NCBI GenBank assembly: GCA_017643025.1
Contig: JAEPOG010000003.1
Location: 1-64,000, forward strand
Reading direction: 5' to 3'
Length of the DNA: 64,000 nt
From: Rhizobiaceae bacterium
GTDB taxonomy: Bacteria > Pseudomonadota > Alphaproteobacteria > Rhizobiales > Rhizobiaceae
Of this stretch, positions 19,481 through 29,100 are shown one piece after another. Both the position numbers and the translations under genes were made by a program. Within the stretch, counting starts at the first letter, position 1. Every line of letters begins with the position of its first letter. Below the pieces are notes generated by a model that did no database searches, had not been told where the DNA came from, and worked only from the letters and a program-made list of their open reading frames with translations.

Positions 19481-20452
19481 ATGCAGCCCCTCCAGCTTTC
19501 GTCTGGCGATCTCGTCGCCGACCGGCGCGCTTCCTATGCCGAGATGCTTTTGTCCGCTGGAGACCATGCTGCCGCGGCCGATCTGATGCGTGAGGCGCTG
19601 GACATTGCGCCCGGGTGGTCCGCCGGCTGGTACCGGCTGGGCGAGATGCTCTGGGACTCCGATCGCCAGGCCGACGCCGCTGATTGCTGGCGAGAGGCTG
19701 TCCGCCTCGATCCGGCCGACAGCCTGGGCGCCTCTTTGCGTCTCCAACTGGCGGGTGCAATGCCCGAACTCGACCAGCCCTCGCCAGCATTCGTCGAGGC
19801 GCTGTTCGACCAGTATGCCGCCGATTTCGACGCCTCACTCGTCGAGACGCTGGACTATCGCGTGCCGCAATTGTTGGCCGAGGCGATTGCCCGGACCGGA
19901 CGGACCGCCTTCGCCCACGCCGTCGATCTCGGTTGCGGCACCGGGCTGATGGGCGAGCGCCTGCGGGCGACCGTGAGCTTCCTCGAAGGCGTAGACCTGT
20001 CGGCGCAGATGCTGAAGCGCGCCGAGGCGAAGCGCGTCTATGACCGACTGGCAAAGGCCGATCTGTCGATGGCGGAAATTGCCGGCGAAGCCGATCTCGT
20101 CACCGCAGCCGATGTCTTCATGTATGTCGGCGCACTCGATGGCGTGATCGGGCGCATCGCCGCTGCCCTCGCTCCCGGCGCGCTCTTCGCATTCAGTGTC
20201 GAGCGTCACGAGGGCGATCGCTTTGCGCTTCGACCCTCGCGCCGCTATGCCCATTCGGAACCCTATCTGCGCGATCTTCTAGCCGCCAACGGACTGTCGG
20301 TTCTCTCCTTCGAAAGGTCTACGATCCGTCTTGACCGCGGCGATGGCATCGAAGGGCTGATCGTGGTGGCGGAGAAGGCTGGCCGGGAACACACTGTCAC
20401 CGTTTCGGCGACGGACGAGGTTCATGGCAGCAGCGTTGCGCTTCCGAACTGA
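19481..20452 (+). CDS. TPR-containing class I SAM-dependent methyltransferase
   Basis: A 323-residue protein. Tetratricopeptide repeats lie at about residues 15-85 (AEMLLSAGDHAAAADLMREALDIAPGWSAGWYRLGEMLWDSDRQADAADCWREAVRLDP). A methyltransferase domain follows with motif I VDLGCGTGLMGERL and post-I EGVDLSAQML. The substrate is unknown; TPRs suggest a protein partner. It lies between the divergent exonuclease and the helicase of the ligase-associated set, 58 bp before the helicase, so it is probably co-transcribed with it. ATG 19481 is the first sensible start after the divergent promoter region. Confidence 0.85.
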   Translation: MQPLQLSSGDLVADRRASYAEMLLSAGDHAAAADLMREALDIAPGWSAGWYRLGEMLWDSDRQADAADCWREAVRLDPADSLGASLRLQLAGAMPELDQPSPAFVEALFDQYAADFDASLVETLDYRVPQLLAEAIARTGRTAFAHAVDLGCGTGLMGERLRATVSFLEGVDLSAQMLKRAEAKRVYDRLAKADLSMAEIAGEADLVTAADVFMYVGALDGVIGRIAAALAPGALFAFSVERHEGDRFALRPSRRYAHSEPYLRDLLAANGLSVLSFERSTIRLDRGDGIEGLIVVAEKAGREHTVTVSATDEVHGSSVALPN

Positions 20453-20510
20453 TCACGATTTGTTCTGAAAATCGCTTGGCGCATTCATGCCCGGCGGCTA
20501 ACGTCCGGGT

Positions 20511-23030
20511 GTGACCGCAAAGCCAGACCTCGCCGCCGCCGAAGCCGGCCCCTATCTGCCCGAGCCCTTCCTGCGCTGGTTTTCCGAGCGCGGCTGGCGG
20601 CCGCGTGCGCATCAGCTCGAACTTCTGGAAAAGGCGCAGGGCGGAGAGTCCGTTCTGCTGATCGCGCCCACGGGCGCCGGCAAGACGCTGGCGGGTTTCC
20701 TGCCGGCGCTGGTCGATCTCGCGCAGCGGCCGAAGCGCAAGCCGGGCGAAGCGTTCCGCGGCGTCCACACGCTCTACATCTCGCCGCTCAAGGCGCTGGC
20801 CGTTGATATCGAGCGCAATCTCGGCAAACCGGTCGCCGAAATCGGCCTGCCCGTTTCGATGGAGACGCGCACTGGTGACACGCCGTCGCACAAGCGCCAG
20901 CGCCAGAAATATGCCCCACCCGACATCCTGCTTACCACGCCCGAGCAGGTCGCGCTGCTGATCGCTTCGCGCGAGGCCGACCGCCTGTTCTCCGGCCTGC
21001 GTTATATCGTGCTCGATGAGCTGCATTCCCTTGTGACCTCGAAGCGCGGCCATCTGCTGTCGCTCGGCCTTGCGCGCCTGCGCCGCTTCGCGCCGCAGCT
21101 TCAGGCTGTCGGCCTGTCGGCAACCGTCGCCGATCCCGACGCGTTGCGCCGCTGGCTGGTCAGCCAGCACACGCCGGGCGCCATGTCTGGTCTCATCACC
21201 GTCACCGGCGGCGCCAAGCCCGAGATATCGATCCTCGACTCCAGGGAACATGTGCCCTGGGCCGGGCACTCGGCGCGTTACGCCATTCCGGAGGTCTATG
21301 AGGCAATCAAGCGGCACAAGACGACGCTGCTTTTCGTCAATACCCGCAGCCAGGCGGAACTGCTGTTTCAGGAATTGTGGCGCATCAACGAGGAGTCGCT
21401 GCCGATCGCCCTGCACCACGGTTCTCTCGATGTCGGCCAGCGCCGGCGAGTCGAAAAGGCGATGGAGGACGGCAGCTTGCGCGCCATCGTCGCCACCTCG
21501 ACGCTCGATCTCGGCATCGACTGGGGCGATGTCGATCTCGTCGTCCATGTCGGCGCGCCCAAGGGCGCCAGCCGCCTTGCCCAGCGGATCGGCCGTGCAA
21601 ACCACCGGCTGGACGAACCGAGCCGCGCCATCCTCGTGCCCGCTAATCGGTTCGAGGTTCTCGAATGCCGGGCGGCAGTCGATGCCAACTATCTCGGCGC
21701 GCAGGACACGCCGCCGCTGCTCGCAGGTTCCCTTGACGTGCTGGCGCAGCACGTTCTGGGCTCGGCCTGCGGCGAACCGTTCGACGCCGACGAGCTTTTT
21801 GCAGAAATCCGCTCGGCCTCGCCTTATGCCGCGCTGGACCGTGAAACCTTCGACCAGGCAGTCGAGTTCGTCGCCACCGGCGGCTACGCGCTGAAAAGCT
21901 ATGAGCGCTATGCGCGTATCAGAAAGACGGCGGACGGCCGCTGGCGCGTCGCCAATCCGCGCATCGCCCAGCAATACCGGCTCAACGTCGGCACCATCGT
22001 GGAATCGCCGATGCTCAATGTCCGCTACGTCCGCGCCGGCCGCGGCACGGCGGCGCGCGGCGGACCGGTGCTGGGCAAGATGGAGGAGTATTTCCTCGAA
22101 ATGCTGGCGCCGGGCGACACCTTCCTCTTTGCCGGCAAGGTGCTGCGGCTGGAAGGCATTCGCGACAACGAGGCGTTCGTCTCCAATGCTCCGAACGTCG
22201 ATGCCAAGGTGCCGTCCTACATGGGCGGCAAGTTCCCGCTCTCGACCTACCTCGCCGACCAGGTCCGCTCCATCATGGCCGATCCGGCGCGGTGGAGCAC
22301 GCTGCCGCCGCAGGTGGCCGATTGGCTGAAGATCCAGAAGCTGAAATCGGTGCTGCCGGGTCGCGACGGGCTGCTCATCGAGACCTTCCCGCGGGCCGAC
22401 CGCCATTACATGGTCGTCTACGCGTTCGAGGGCAGGCTGGCGCACCAGACGCTGGGTATGCTGCTCACTCGCCGGCTCGACCGCGCCGGCGCGCGTCCGC
22501 TCGGCTTCGTCGCCACCGACTATTCGCTCGCCGTCTGGGCGCTCGACGATCTCGGCGCTTTGTTCCAGTCGAAGCAAGTGCCGCTGGCGGACCTGTTCGA
22601 CGAGGATATGCTGGGCGACGACCTCGACGCCTGGCTCGCCGAAAGCTGGATGCTGAAGCGCACCTTCCGCAATTGCGCCGTCATTGCCGGCTTGGTCGAG
22701 CAACGACACCCGGGCCAGGAGAAGTCAGGCCGGCAGATCACGATATCTGCCGACCTGATCTACGACGTGCTGCGGACCCATGAACCCGACCACATCCTGC
22801 TGCGCGCAACGCGGGCCGATGCAGCCGCCGGGCTGCTCGACGTGGCGCGCCTCGGCGACATGCTCTCGCGCATTCGCGGGCGAATCATGCATAAGAGGCT
22901 GAACCGCATTTCGCCGCTGGCGGTGCCCATCATGCTGGAAATCGGCAAGGAACCGGTCAGCGGCGATGCGAATGAGAGCCTGCTGCGCGAGACGGAAGAC
23001 GATCTGATCGCCGACGCGATGGAGCCCTGA
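20511..23030 (+). CDS. Ligase-associated DEXH-box DNA helicase, Lhr-like
   Basis: An 839-residue superfamily 2 helicase. Walker A is APTGAGKT at 52-59, the Walker B/DEXH box is DELH at 169-172, motif V is STLDLGIDWGDVD, and motif VI is AQRIGRANHR. The C-terminal half is the Lhr-core type (winged helix and beta-barrel). This is the helicase of the four-gene ligase-associated repair set. It starts with GTG at 20511 (VTAKPDLAAAEAGPYLPEPF). The phosphoesterase gene begins seven bases after its stop. Confidence 0.93.
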   Translation: MTAKPDLAAAEAGPYLPEPFLRWFSERGWRPRAHQLELLEKAQGGESVLLIAPTGAGKTLAGFLPALVDLAQRPKRKPGEAFRGVHTLYISPLKALAVDIERNLGKPVAEIGLPVSMETRTGDTPSHKRQRQKYAPPDILLTTPEQVALLIASREADRLFSGLRYIVLDELHSLVTSKRGHLLSLGLARLRRFAPQLQAVGLSATVADPDALRRWLVSQHTPGAMSGLITVTGGAKPEISILDSREHVPWAGHSARYAIPEVYEAIKRHKTTLLFVNTRSQAELLFQELWRINEESLPIALHHGSLDVGQRRRVEKAMEDGSLRAIVATSTLDLGIDWGDVDLVVHVGAPKGASRLAQRIGRANHRLDEPSRAILVPANRFEVLECRAAVDANYLGAQDTPPLLAGSLDVLAQHVLGSACGEPFDADELFAEIRSASPYAALDRETFDQAVEFVATGGYALKSYERYARIRKTADGRWRVANPRIAQQYRLNVGTIVESPMLNVRYVRAGRGTAARGGPVLGKMEEYFLEMLAPGDTFLFAGKVLRLEGIRDNEAFVSNAPNVDAKVPSYMGGKFPLSTYLADQVRSIMADPARWSTLPPQVADWLKIQKLKSVLPGRDGLLIETFPRADRHYMVVYAFEGRLAHQTLGMLLTRRLDRAGARPLGFVATDYSLAVWALDDLGALFQSKQVPLADLFDEDMLGDDLDAWLAESWMLKRTFRNCAVIAGLVEQRHPGQEKSGRQITISADLIYDVLRTHEPDHILLRATRADAAAGLLDVARLGDMLSRIRGRIMHKRLNRISPLAVPIMLEIGKEPVSGDANESLLRETEDDLIADAMEP

Positions 23031-23037
23031 CGACGAC

Positions 23038-23754
23038 ATGAACATCGCTGCAGCGATTTCCGGCCCTACGGTCGGCGCCACCGAACTCGCCATCGCTGGC
23101 GAGACCGCGCTGTGCGACCCGCGCGGCGTGCTCTTTTTTCCGCAGGCCTCGCTGCTGGTCGTTTCCGACCTGCATCTCGAAAAGGGTTCGTCTTTCGCGC
23201 GGCGCGGCATGCTCGCGCCGCCCTACGATACGGGGTCGACGCTTGGCATGCTTGACGGCGTGCTGCGGGACTATCGGCCCCGGATCGTCGTCAGCCTCGG
23301 CGACAGCTTTCACGACAGGCAGGGTGCTGAGCGGCTGCCGGCCGTCTACCGGGAGGCACTGCTGGACATGCTGGCCGGCCGCGACTGGTACTGGATCGCC
23401 GGCAACCACGATCCGGACGTCCCGCACGATCTGCCGGGAGAATGCGTGCACGAGCTGTCCTTCGGCGGGCTCGTCTTCCGGCACGAGCCGCAGGCGGGTT
23501 CCTGCGAGGGCGAGATTGCCGGTCATCTGCATCCCGGCGCGCGCATCGTGCGTCGCGGACGTTCCGTTCGCCGCCCCTGTTTTGCCAGCGACGGCCGCCG
23601 CCTGATCATGCCGGCCTTCGGGGCCTACACTGGCATGCTAAATATCCGTGATCGCGCCTATGCCGGCCTGTTCGCGGCCGAGAGTCTCGTCGCCTACATG
23701 ATGGGTCGCGACCGGGTCTATTCGATTGCCGGTTCGGCGCTCCGGGCGGGTTAG
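23038..23754 (+). CDS. pdeM: Ligase-associated DNA damage response phosphoesterase PdeM
   Basis: A 238-residue calcineurin-like metallophosphoesterase with all metal motifs: VVSDLHLEKG (Asp44, His46), SLGDSFHD, WIAGNHDPD and GHLHPGARI. This is the fourth member of the ligase-associated set and follows the helicase by seven bases; the expected role is processing of DNA ends or damaged phosphates. Its stop overlaps the convergent DUF3429 gene by four bases. Confidence 0.9.
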   Translation: MNIAAAISGPTVGATELAIAGETALCDPRGVLFFPQASLLVVSDLHLEKGSSFARRGMLAPPYDTGSTLGMLDGVLRDYRPRIVVSLGDSFHDRQGAERLPAVYREALLDMLAGRDWYWIAGNHDPDVPHDLPGECVHELSFGGLVFRHEPQAGSCEGEIAGHLHPGARIVRRGRSVRRPCFASDGRRLIMPAFGAYTGMLNIRDRAYAGLFAAESLVAYMMGRDRVYSIAGSALRAG

Positions 23755-24239
23755 GCCGTGCCGGCGAAGGCGATCAGCATCGTCACCACGATCCCGGCTG
23801 TGAGCTGCATGCGCAGCCGCGCGAACCAGTCGGGCATCTTGCCGCGTTGCGCCGTCAGCGTGTCCCATGCGCCATGGGCGGCGAAGGCGACGGCCAGCAG
23901 AACAAAGGTATAGGGCGGCGGTACGAACAGCGCGCCCCAGCCGCCGAGCGCCGGCAGCACGCTGATGGCAAATGCGCGGCTGGCCGTCTCGTCTGGTTCT
24001 GAAAGGGCGATGCCCCAGCGTATGCCGCCGAGGAAAGACAACACGACTGCGGCGTAACCGGCCAACAGGGCGATGGTCGTCGGCCGCCAGGGATGATTGT
24101 CCGGAATGCCGAACAGCCACAGCGCCAACAGGATCGCGGGAAGAAGGCCGGCATAGCCAAGCCTCGCCGCAAGCTTGCGCGATGCCGGCTGTGTCTCTGC
24201 CTGGGTTTCATCCTGTGGCGTGGTGCTTTCTTCGGCCAA
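23751..24239 (-). CDS. DUF3429-family membrane protein
   Basis: A 162-residue protein with five hydrophobic segments (LGYAGLLPAILLALWLFGI, TTIALLAGYAAVVLSFLGGIRWGIAL, ISVLPALGGWGALFV, FVLLAVAFAAHGAWDTL, MQLTAGIVVTMLIAFAG). The GYAGLLP and FLGGIRWG segments mark the DUF3429 family, whose function is unknown. It is the third gene of a minus-strand operon with a TauE-like permease and a TIGR02186 protein, starting three bases after the latter's stop. Confidence 0.8.
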   Translation of the reverse strand: MAEESTTPQDETQAETQPASRKLAARLGYAGLLPAILLALWLFGIPDNHPWRPTTIALLAGYAAVVLSFLGGIRWGIALSEPDETASRAFAISVLPALGGWGALFVPPPYTFVLLAVAFAAHGAWDTLTAQRGKMPDWFARLRMQLTAGIVVTMLIAFAGTA

Positions 24240-24242
24240 AGG

Positions 24243-25028
24243 TCACTCCCTGCGAAATAGGATGCTGCCGGCCCAGCCGGTCAGCATGGCGAGCGCCACG
24301 GCAAACAGGCCGTAGAACAGGCTGTAGTCGTGGGCCGCCCTGAATATCGACTGCTCGAAGCCGGCCTTGTAGATAACAAGCGGTACCGAGGTCTCGCGCA
24401 CAAAGGTGCTGTTCTTGAACAGGAAAGCGCGCGCGCGATGCGTGCCGACAGGCACGTTCGGCGCCAGCGACACCGTCGCCCTGAAGAGGTTCTGCGACAG
24501 GAACTCGACGCCGCCGACGCGGTCGCTGTAGAGGCCTGCCGCCCGCTTGCGGTCACGCAGCGCGCCGGCAAATTCCTGCACGGTCATCGCCGAACCGTCG
24601 GGATTGATCGGCTGAAGATGGATGTTGTCCGCGCCGAGCGACAGCTGCTTGTAGGCCTGGCTGTCGGCGATGTCCTGGAAGGCGCGCGTGGTGGCGACCG
24701 AATAGGAAGCCGGCACATTGATGAAGGTCTGCGACTGGGTGTTGATCCACATGCCGAGCACGCGGGTCTTCTTCCACACGACGATTGGCCGCGCCGGACC
24801 TTCCAGCACCACGATCACGTCGTAGCGACCGCGATGGCTCACCAGCGGGTCCACATTTTCCAGCGCGCCGAAAATTGTCAGGTCCGCGCCGCCGAAGTCC
24901 GACCGGATCGAAACCCGGTCGGTCGAGAGCCCGATCTGGATGTTCTCCGGGCTCGCGGTATCGACCTGCGCCATCGCCGGGGACGCCCAGACCGCCAGGA
25001 AGGCGAAGATGGCGAGCCAGCGGATCAT
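24243..25028 (-). CDS. TIGR02186-family exported protein
   Basis: A 261-residue protein with a signal peptide (MIRWLAIFAFLAVWASPAMAQ), a beta-rich periplasmic domain (IQIGLSTDRVSIRSDFGGADLTIFGALENVDP), and a C-terminal membrane anchor (SLFYGLFAVALAMLTGWAGSILF). It matches the conserved alphaproteobacterial family that is regularly encoded with TauE/SafE permeases. The frame is open far upstream, but the ATG at 25028 overlaps the permease stop as ATGA and opens the signal peptide. The role may be as a partner of the permease (inference from gene pairing). Confidence 0.82.
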   Translation of the reverse strand: MIRWLAIFAFLAVWASPAMAQVDTASPENIQIGLSTDRVSIRSDFGGADLTIFGALENVDPLVSHRGRYDVIVVLEGPARPIVVWKKTRVLGMWINTQSQTFINVPASYSVATTRAFQDIADSQAYKQLSLGADNIHLQPINPDGSAMTVQEFAGALRDRKRAAGLYSDRVGGVEFLSQNLFRATVSLAPNVPVGTHRARAFLFKNSTFVRETSVPLVIYKAGFEQSIFRAAHDYSLFYGLFAVALAMLTGWAGSILFRRE

Positions 25029-25954
25029 AGTCCCGTCCCCTGCAATATGGTCAGGGAGTAGATGCTGGAAGGACGCACGAAAAGGTCGAAACCGAGCCGC
25101 ATCGCAACCGCCAGCACGAGCAGCGCAAGCAGCGCGCGCAGCTGCTCGCCGCGCAGCCTCTGACCGGCCTTTGCCCCATACTGCGCACCGGCCACGCCGC
25201 CGGCCATGAGGGTAAATGCAAGCACGACATCCACCGTCTGGTTCGCCGTCGCATGCAGAACCGTGGTGAAGGCGGTCACGAAAATGATCTGGAACAGCGA
25301 GGTGCCAATAACGACATTGGTCGGCACCTTGAGCAGGTAGATGAGCGCAGGCACCATGATGAAACCGCCGCCCACGCCCATGATGGCAGCGAGGAAGCCG
25401 ATTGCCGCGCCGAGCCCGACGACCGGTATTGCACTGACGAACAGCTTGGATGCGCGAAAGCGCATCTTGAGCGGCAGCTTGTGGATCCAGTTGTGCTGGC
25501 CGGGCTTGCGCAGATTGGTGGTTACCCCGCCGCGCGCGCGGCGCATCGCCCGCACCGCCTCGACCAGCATCAGGCCACCGATGATGCCGAGGAACGCGAC
25601 GTAGAGCAGCGAGATGAAGAGGTCGAGTTGCCCGAGGCGTCTCAACAGGGCGAAGACATAGGCTCCAAGTGCGGAGCCCGCGAAGCCGCCCATAAGAAGC
25701 ACCCCGCCGAGTTTGAAGTCGAGTGTGCCGCGCTTGAAATGGGCGATCGCGCCGGAAATGGAGGAGCCGATGACCTGGTTGGCGCCGGTCGCGACGGCGA
25801 TTGCCGGAGGGATGTTGTAGAAGATCAGCAGCGGCGTGATCAGAAAGCCCCCGCCGACGCCGAACATGCCTGAGAGAAAGCCGACGGCCGCCCCCATGGC
25901 GAGCAGCACCAGCAGGTTCACCGACATTTCCGCAATCGGGAGGTAGATGCTCAC
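25025..25954 (-). CDS. TauE/SafE-family sulfite exporter-like permease
   Basis: A 309-residue membrane protein with about eight to nine segments and the family repeats (MGAAVGFLSGMFGVGGGFLITPLLIFYNIPPAIAVATGANQVIGSSISG and, in the second half, AAIGFLAAIMGVGGGFIMVPALIYLLKVPTNVVIGTSLFQIIF). TauE/SafE proteins move sulfur anions or small organic acids; the substrate is not readable. It starts with GTG at 25954 (VSIYLPIAEMSVN); an ATG lies nine codons in. It is the first gene of the operon with TIGR02186 and DUF3429 proteins. Confidence 0.88.
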   Translation of the reverse strand: MSIYLPIAEMSVNLLVLLAMGAAVGFLSGMFGVGGGFLITPLLIFYNIPPAIAVATGANQVIGSSISGAIAHFKRGTLDFKLGGVLLMGGFAGSALGAYVFALLRRLGQLDLFISLLYVAFLGIIGGLMLVEAVRAMRRARGGVTTNLRKPGQHNWIHKLPLKMRFRASKLFVSAIPVVGLGAAIGFLAAIMGVGGGFIMVPALIYLLKVPTNVVIGTSLFQIIFVTAFTTVLHATANQTVDVVLAFTLMAGGVAGAQYGAKAGQRLRGEQLRALLALLVLAVAMRLGFDLFVRPSSIYSLTILQGTGL

Positions 25955-26127
25955 CCGTCAACTCGGTCCGCGCGTCGCCCGTCGGGTCCCGTCCCCGCCG
26001 CAAGCCATCGAAAGACAAGCCGTTCTTGCGCCGACAATGTGGTTGAGTCAAACGCAACCGACCCGAATGGATAACGCCGCGCCGCGCGCTACTGTGCGGC
26101 CCTCCGGTAGCAGTCGCGCGCCGCTGG

Positions 26128-29100
26128 TCAGTCGGCTGAGTTCCGCTCCAGAAGCGCCTTCACGAGTTCGTCGTCGACCTCGCCATCGGCCTGCATTCCG
26201 TTGTCCGCCTGGAACGCCCTGATCGCGGCTTTCGTCTTGGCTCCCATCACACCGTCGGCGGGTCCCGCGTCATAGCCGTTGTTGTTCAGGATGGCCTGGA
26301 TGTTGCGCACCGCCTGCCCGACGTCCACGCTGGCGGTCTGGGTGTCGCCATCCGTCCATTCCTCGGGAATCTCGGCGACATTGGCCTCGGGGATCACCGG
26401 CCGGGCCTTCCACAGTTCCGCAGCTTGGCGCGCCTTCTCCAACTGTTCCGGCCGCATTGCCTTGGCGATTTCGTCGCGCTTGGCGGCGGCGTCGCGATCG
26501 CCGCCATTGGCAACCAGGGCGAACCATTTGTAGCTTTCTTCCAGGCTCTGCGGCATGCCGGCGCCCTTGGCGGCCAGGATGCCCAGATTGTACTGGCTGT
26601 CAGTCACCCCGAGTTCGGCCGCTTCCAGGAACCAGCGGGCCGCGGAGTCGTTGTCGGCCGGGCCGTTTGTACCCATCGCGTAGAGCACGGCGAGATTGTG
26701 CATGGCGCTGGCGTTGCCCTGCTTGGCGGCCTTCTCGTACCAGTCCATGGCCATGACCATGTCGCGTTCGACTCCATTGCCCTTTTCGTAGAGGTTGCCC
26801 AGGCGGTATTGCGCCGGGGCGTAGCCGAGTTCGGCTGCGCGGCGATACCAGTCGGCGGCGTTCTCCATGCTGGTCTCGACGCCGCGGCCATCGGCGTAGC
26901 GATTGGCGATCTCGTACATCGCCTTGGGGTCGCCGCCCTCCGCCGCCTCGACGAGAGCCTCCGGGCCGGTCCCTTCGGCCCCTGTCATACCCATGCCCTG
27001 GCCGCTGGTGTCGAGCGCCGGCTCTTCGAGCTCGGCCGGCTCGGGTGCAGGGTTCATGAGGGCCATGCGTTCTTCGGACATGCCGGCAGCGTCGTTCTCA
27101 TCCTGCTCGAGGGTGAGCATTTCGTCGCTTGCGGAAGGCTCGGTCATTTCGATCGGCTGGTCGTCAACAGCGCGCACCGGCGGAATGGGCGCTGCCTCGT
27201 CCCCGCCATCCATCATCCTAGCGGTGAGCTGTGCGGGCTCCTGCTGCGTGTCCGAATTTGCCGCGATGTCGCCTTGATCGCCACTTCCTGAGAGGAAGGC
27301 GCCGCCAAGTTGCCAGGCGCCGACAAGGACCACGATTGCGGTCGCCGCCATCAGCGCCGTCCGCGTACGGCCCTTGAAAATGCCGCCCACGCCGAGCTTG
27401 CGCCCGCCGGTTCCGCTGTCGCTCTTCCGTTTCATGGCTTCGGCCTCGGAGGCCGCGGCCTGCGCGGCGCGCCGGGCGGCGGCTATGAAGTCGGACTTGG
27501 CGGCGTCCATGGTGCTCGCCTTGCCCGGCTCGCCATGCTCGTCGCGCACCCGCTTCATGATGGCGTTGAGGTCGGGCGCGCCCGATCCCGGCTCCAGCGG
27601 CTGGTTCGCGACGCTCGGGTCGAGCGGCTCGTCGAGCTTCGGCTCCGCCTTTCGATCCGTCCGCGGTCCTGTGTCCTCGGCCTTGCGTTCCTTGCGTCCG
27701 GTCAAGGCGCGGGTCAGGCCGCCCAGCATTGAGCGCCGGCCGTTGCCTTCGCTTTCCGGTTCGGGCTCGTTCCTGCCGAGCGCGAAGCTGGCAGCCGCCG
27801 CGGCGGCCTGGGCGGGCGAGCGCATCTGCTGCGCCTGCTCGCCGCGATAGTCGTCAAGGTCCTCGTCTTCGAATTCGCCCTCGATCGACGGCGTGCTTTC
27901 CGGTGCGAGCGCCGGTTTTGCCGGCATTGGCTGGCTTCTCGGGACCGCGTCGCGCTGCTCAAGCGCTCCCAGCCGGTCGACGATCTTCAGAAGCGTGTCG
28001 TGGATGGTCTCGAATGTCTTGGCATTCCGTTCGTCGGACTTGCGCGTCAGGTCCTCGATGGCCTTGAGCTCGGCCGACAGGCCGGAGCCGCCCTCGGCGC
28101 CGGCAGGCAGGTTCGCAAACGCATCGTGGGCGGCCTTGCGTGCAGCCTCCACCATGGCGTCGCGCCCTTGTGCCAGCGACTGCTCGATATGGTCGAGTCT
28201 AGGTGAGATGTCCTCGAACTCGGGCAGGGGCTGGCTGGGTCTTTCGAGATGTGACGACAGCGCAGCCACCTGCGATTCCAGGCTCTTGATCAGGGCCGGA
28301 TCGATACCGGCAACCTGCTGCGCCGAACTGTCCAGCCGCCGCGAGATGTCGTCGAGCCGCTGCTCCAGCCCGTACATGGCGTCGTCGCCCGAGCCGCGTG
28401 CGCCCGCATCCAGATGCGCGACGAGTTCGGCAAAGCGCCGCTCCATGGCGTCGATCACGCCTGCGCTGGAGGCGGCCGCTTCGGAGTCGCGCTCTTCGAG
28501 CTTGGTGGAAACCGTCTCCAGCCTTCTTTCGAGCTCGCGGAAGAGCTGCTGGCCCTGCTCGATGGCGTCGCCCTGCCGCCGCTCCAGCATCTGCGAGATC
28601 TGCGCGAAGCGATCTTCCATGCCCTGGAAGATGACGTCGGCGTAGTTGCGCGACGGGTCTTCTTCGAGCTTTCCGGCAATCGCATGGATCTGCTCGGCCA
28701 AAACCTCGACCGCCGATTCCGGCATCTCGATGCGCTGGGCGATCTCCTCCACGCGGTGCGAGAGCGCGTTCAGTCGGTCGATCACCTGTTCCGATGACTG
28801 GTCTTCTGTCAGTTCCTCGATCTGCCGCGCCAGCGAGGAAACCCGCGCTTCGATGCGCTCGAACGGTTCGGTGTCGAAAGACTGGGTTGCGGAACCTGAG
28901 GCCGCAATGGCGCGGGTGATCTCGTCAAGGCGCTGCTCGATCATGGAGAAGGCCTCGGGCATCTTGGCGCCGTACTTGTCTGAAAACTGGTCGACCGTAC
29001 CGGCGAGCCCGCGCAGCTTTTCTTCCAGCGAGCGCAGCGAAAGTGATTCCGGCAGGCTGTCGACGGCTTTGCCGATGCGCTCCAACTGCGAATTCAGCGC

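Noticed and set aside
20397..22709. A 770-codon open frame antisense to the helicase gene
   Set aside because: The helicase on the plus strand has all its motifs in order, while the antisense frame has no recognisable domain and the composition produced by GC-rich third positions of the real gene.
16748..23754. The ligase/helicase/exonuclease genes as a phage-defence island
   Set aside because: The four partners match the known ligase-associated repair set of bacterial chromosomes; there is no integrase, toxin or defence sensor nearby.
25029..26057. A long upstream extension of the TIGR02186 gene in the same frame
   Set aside because: It lies opposite in phase to the TauE-like permease, which has clear membrane repeats there; the ATG at 25028 begins a signal peptide and overlaps the permease stop.
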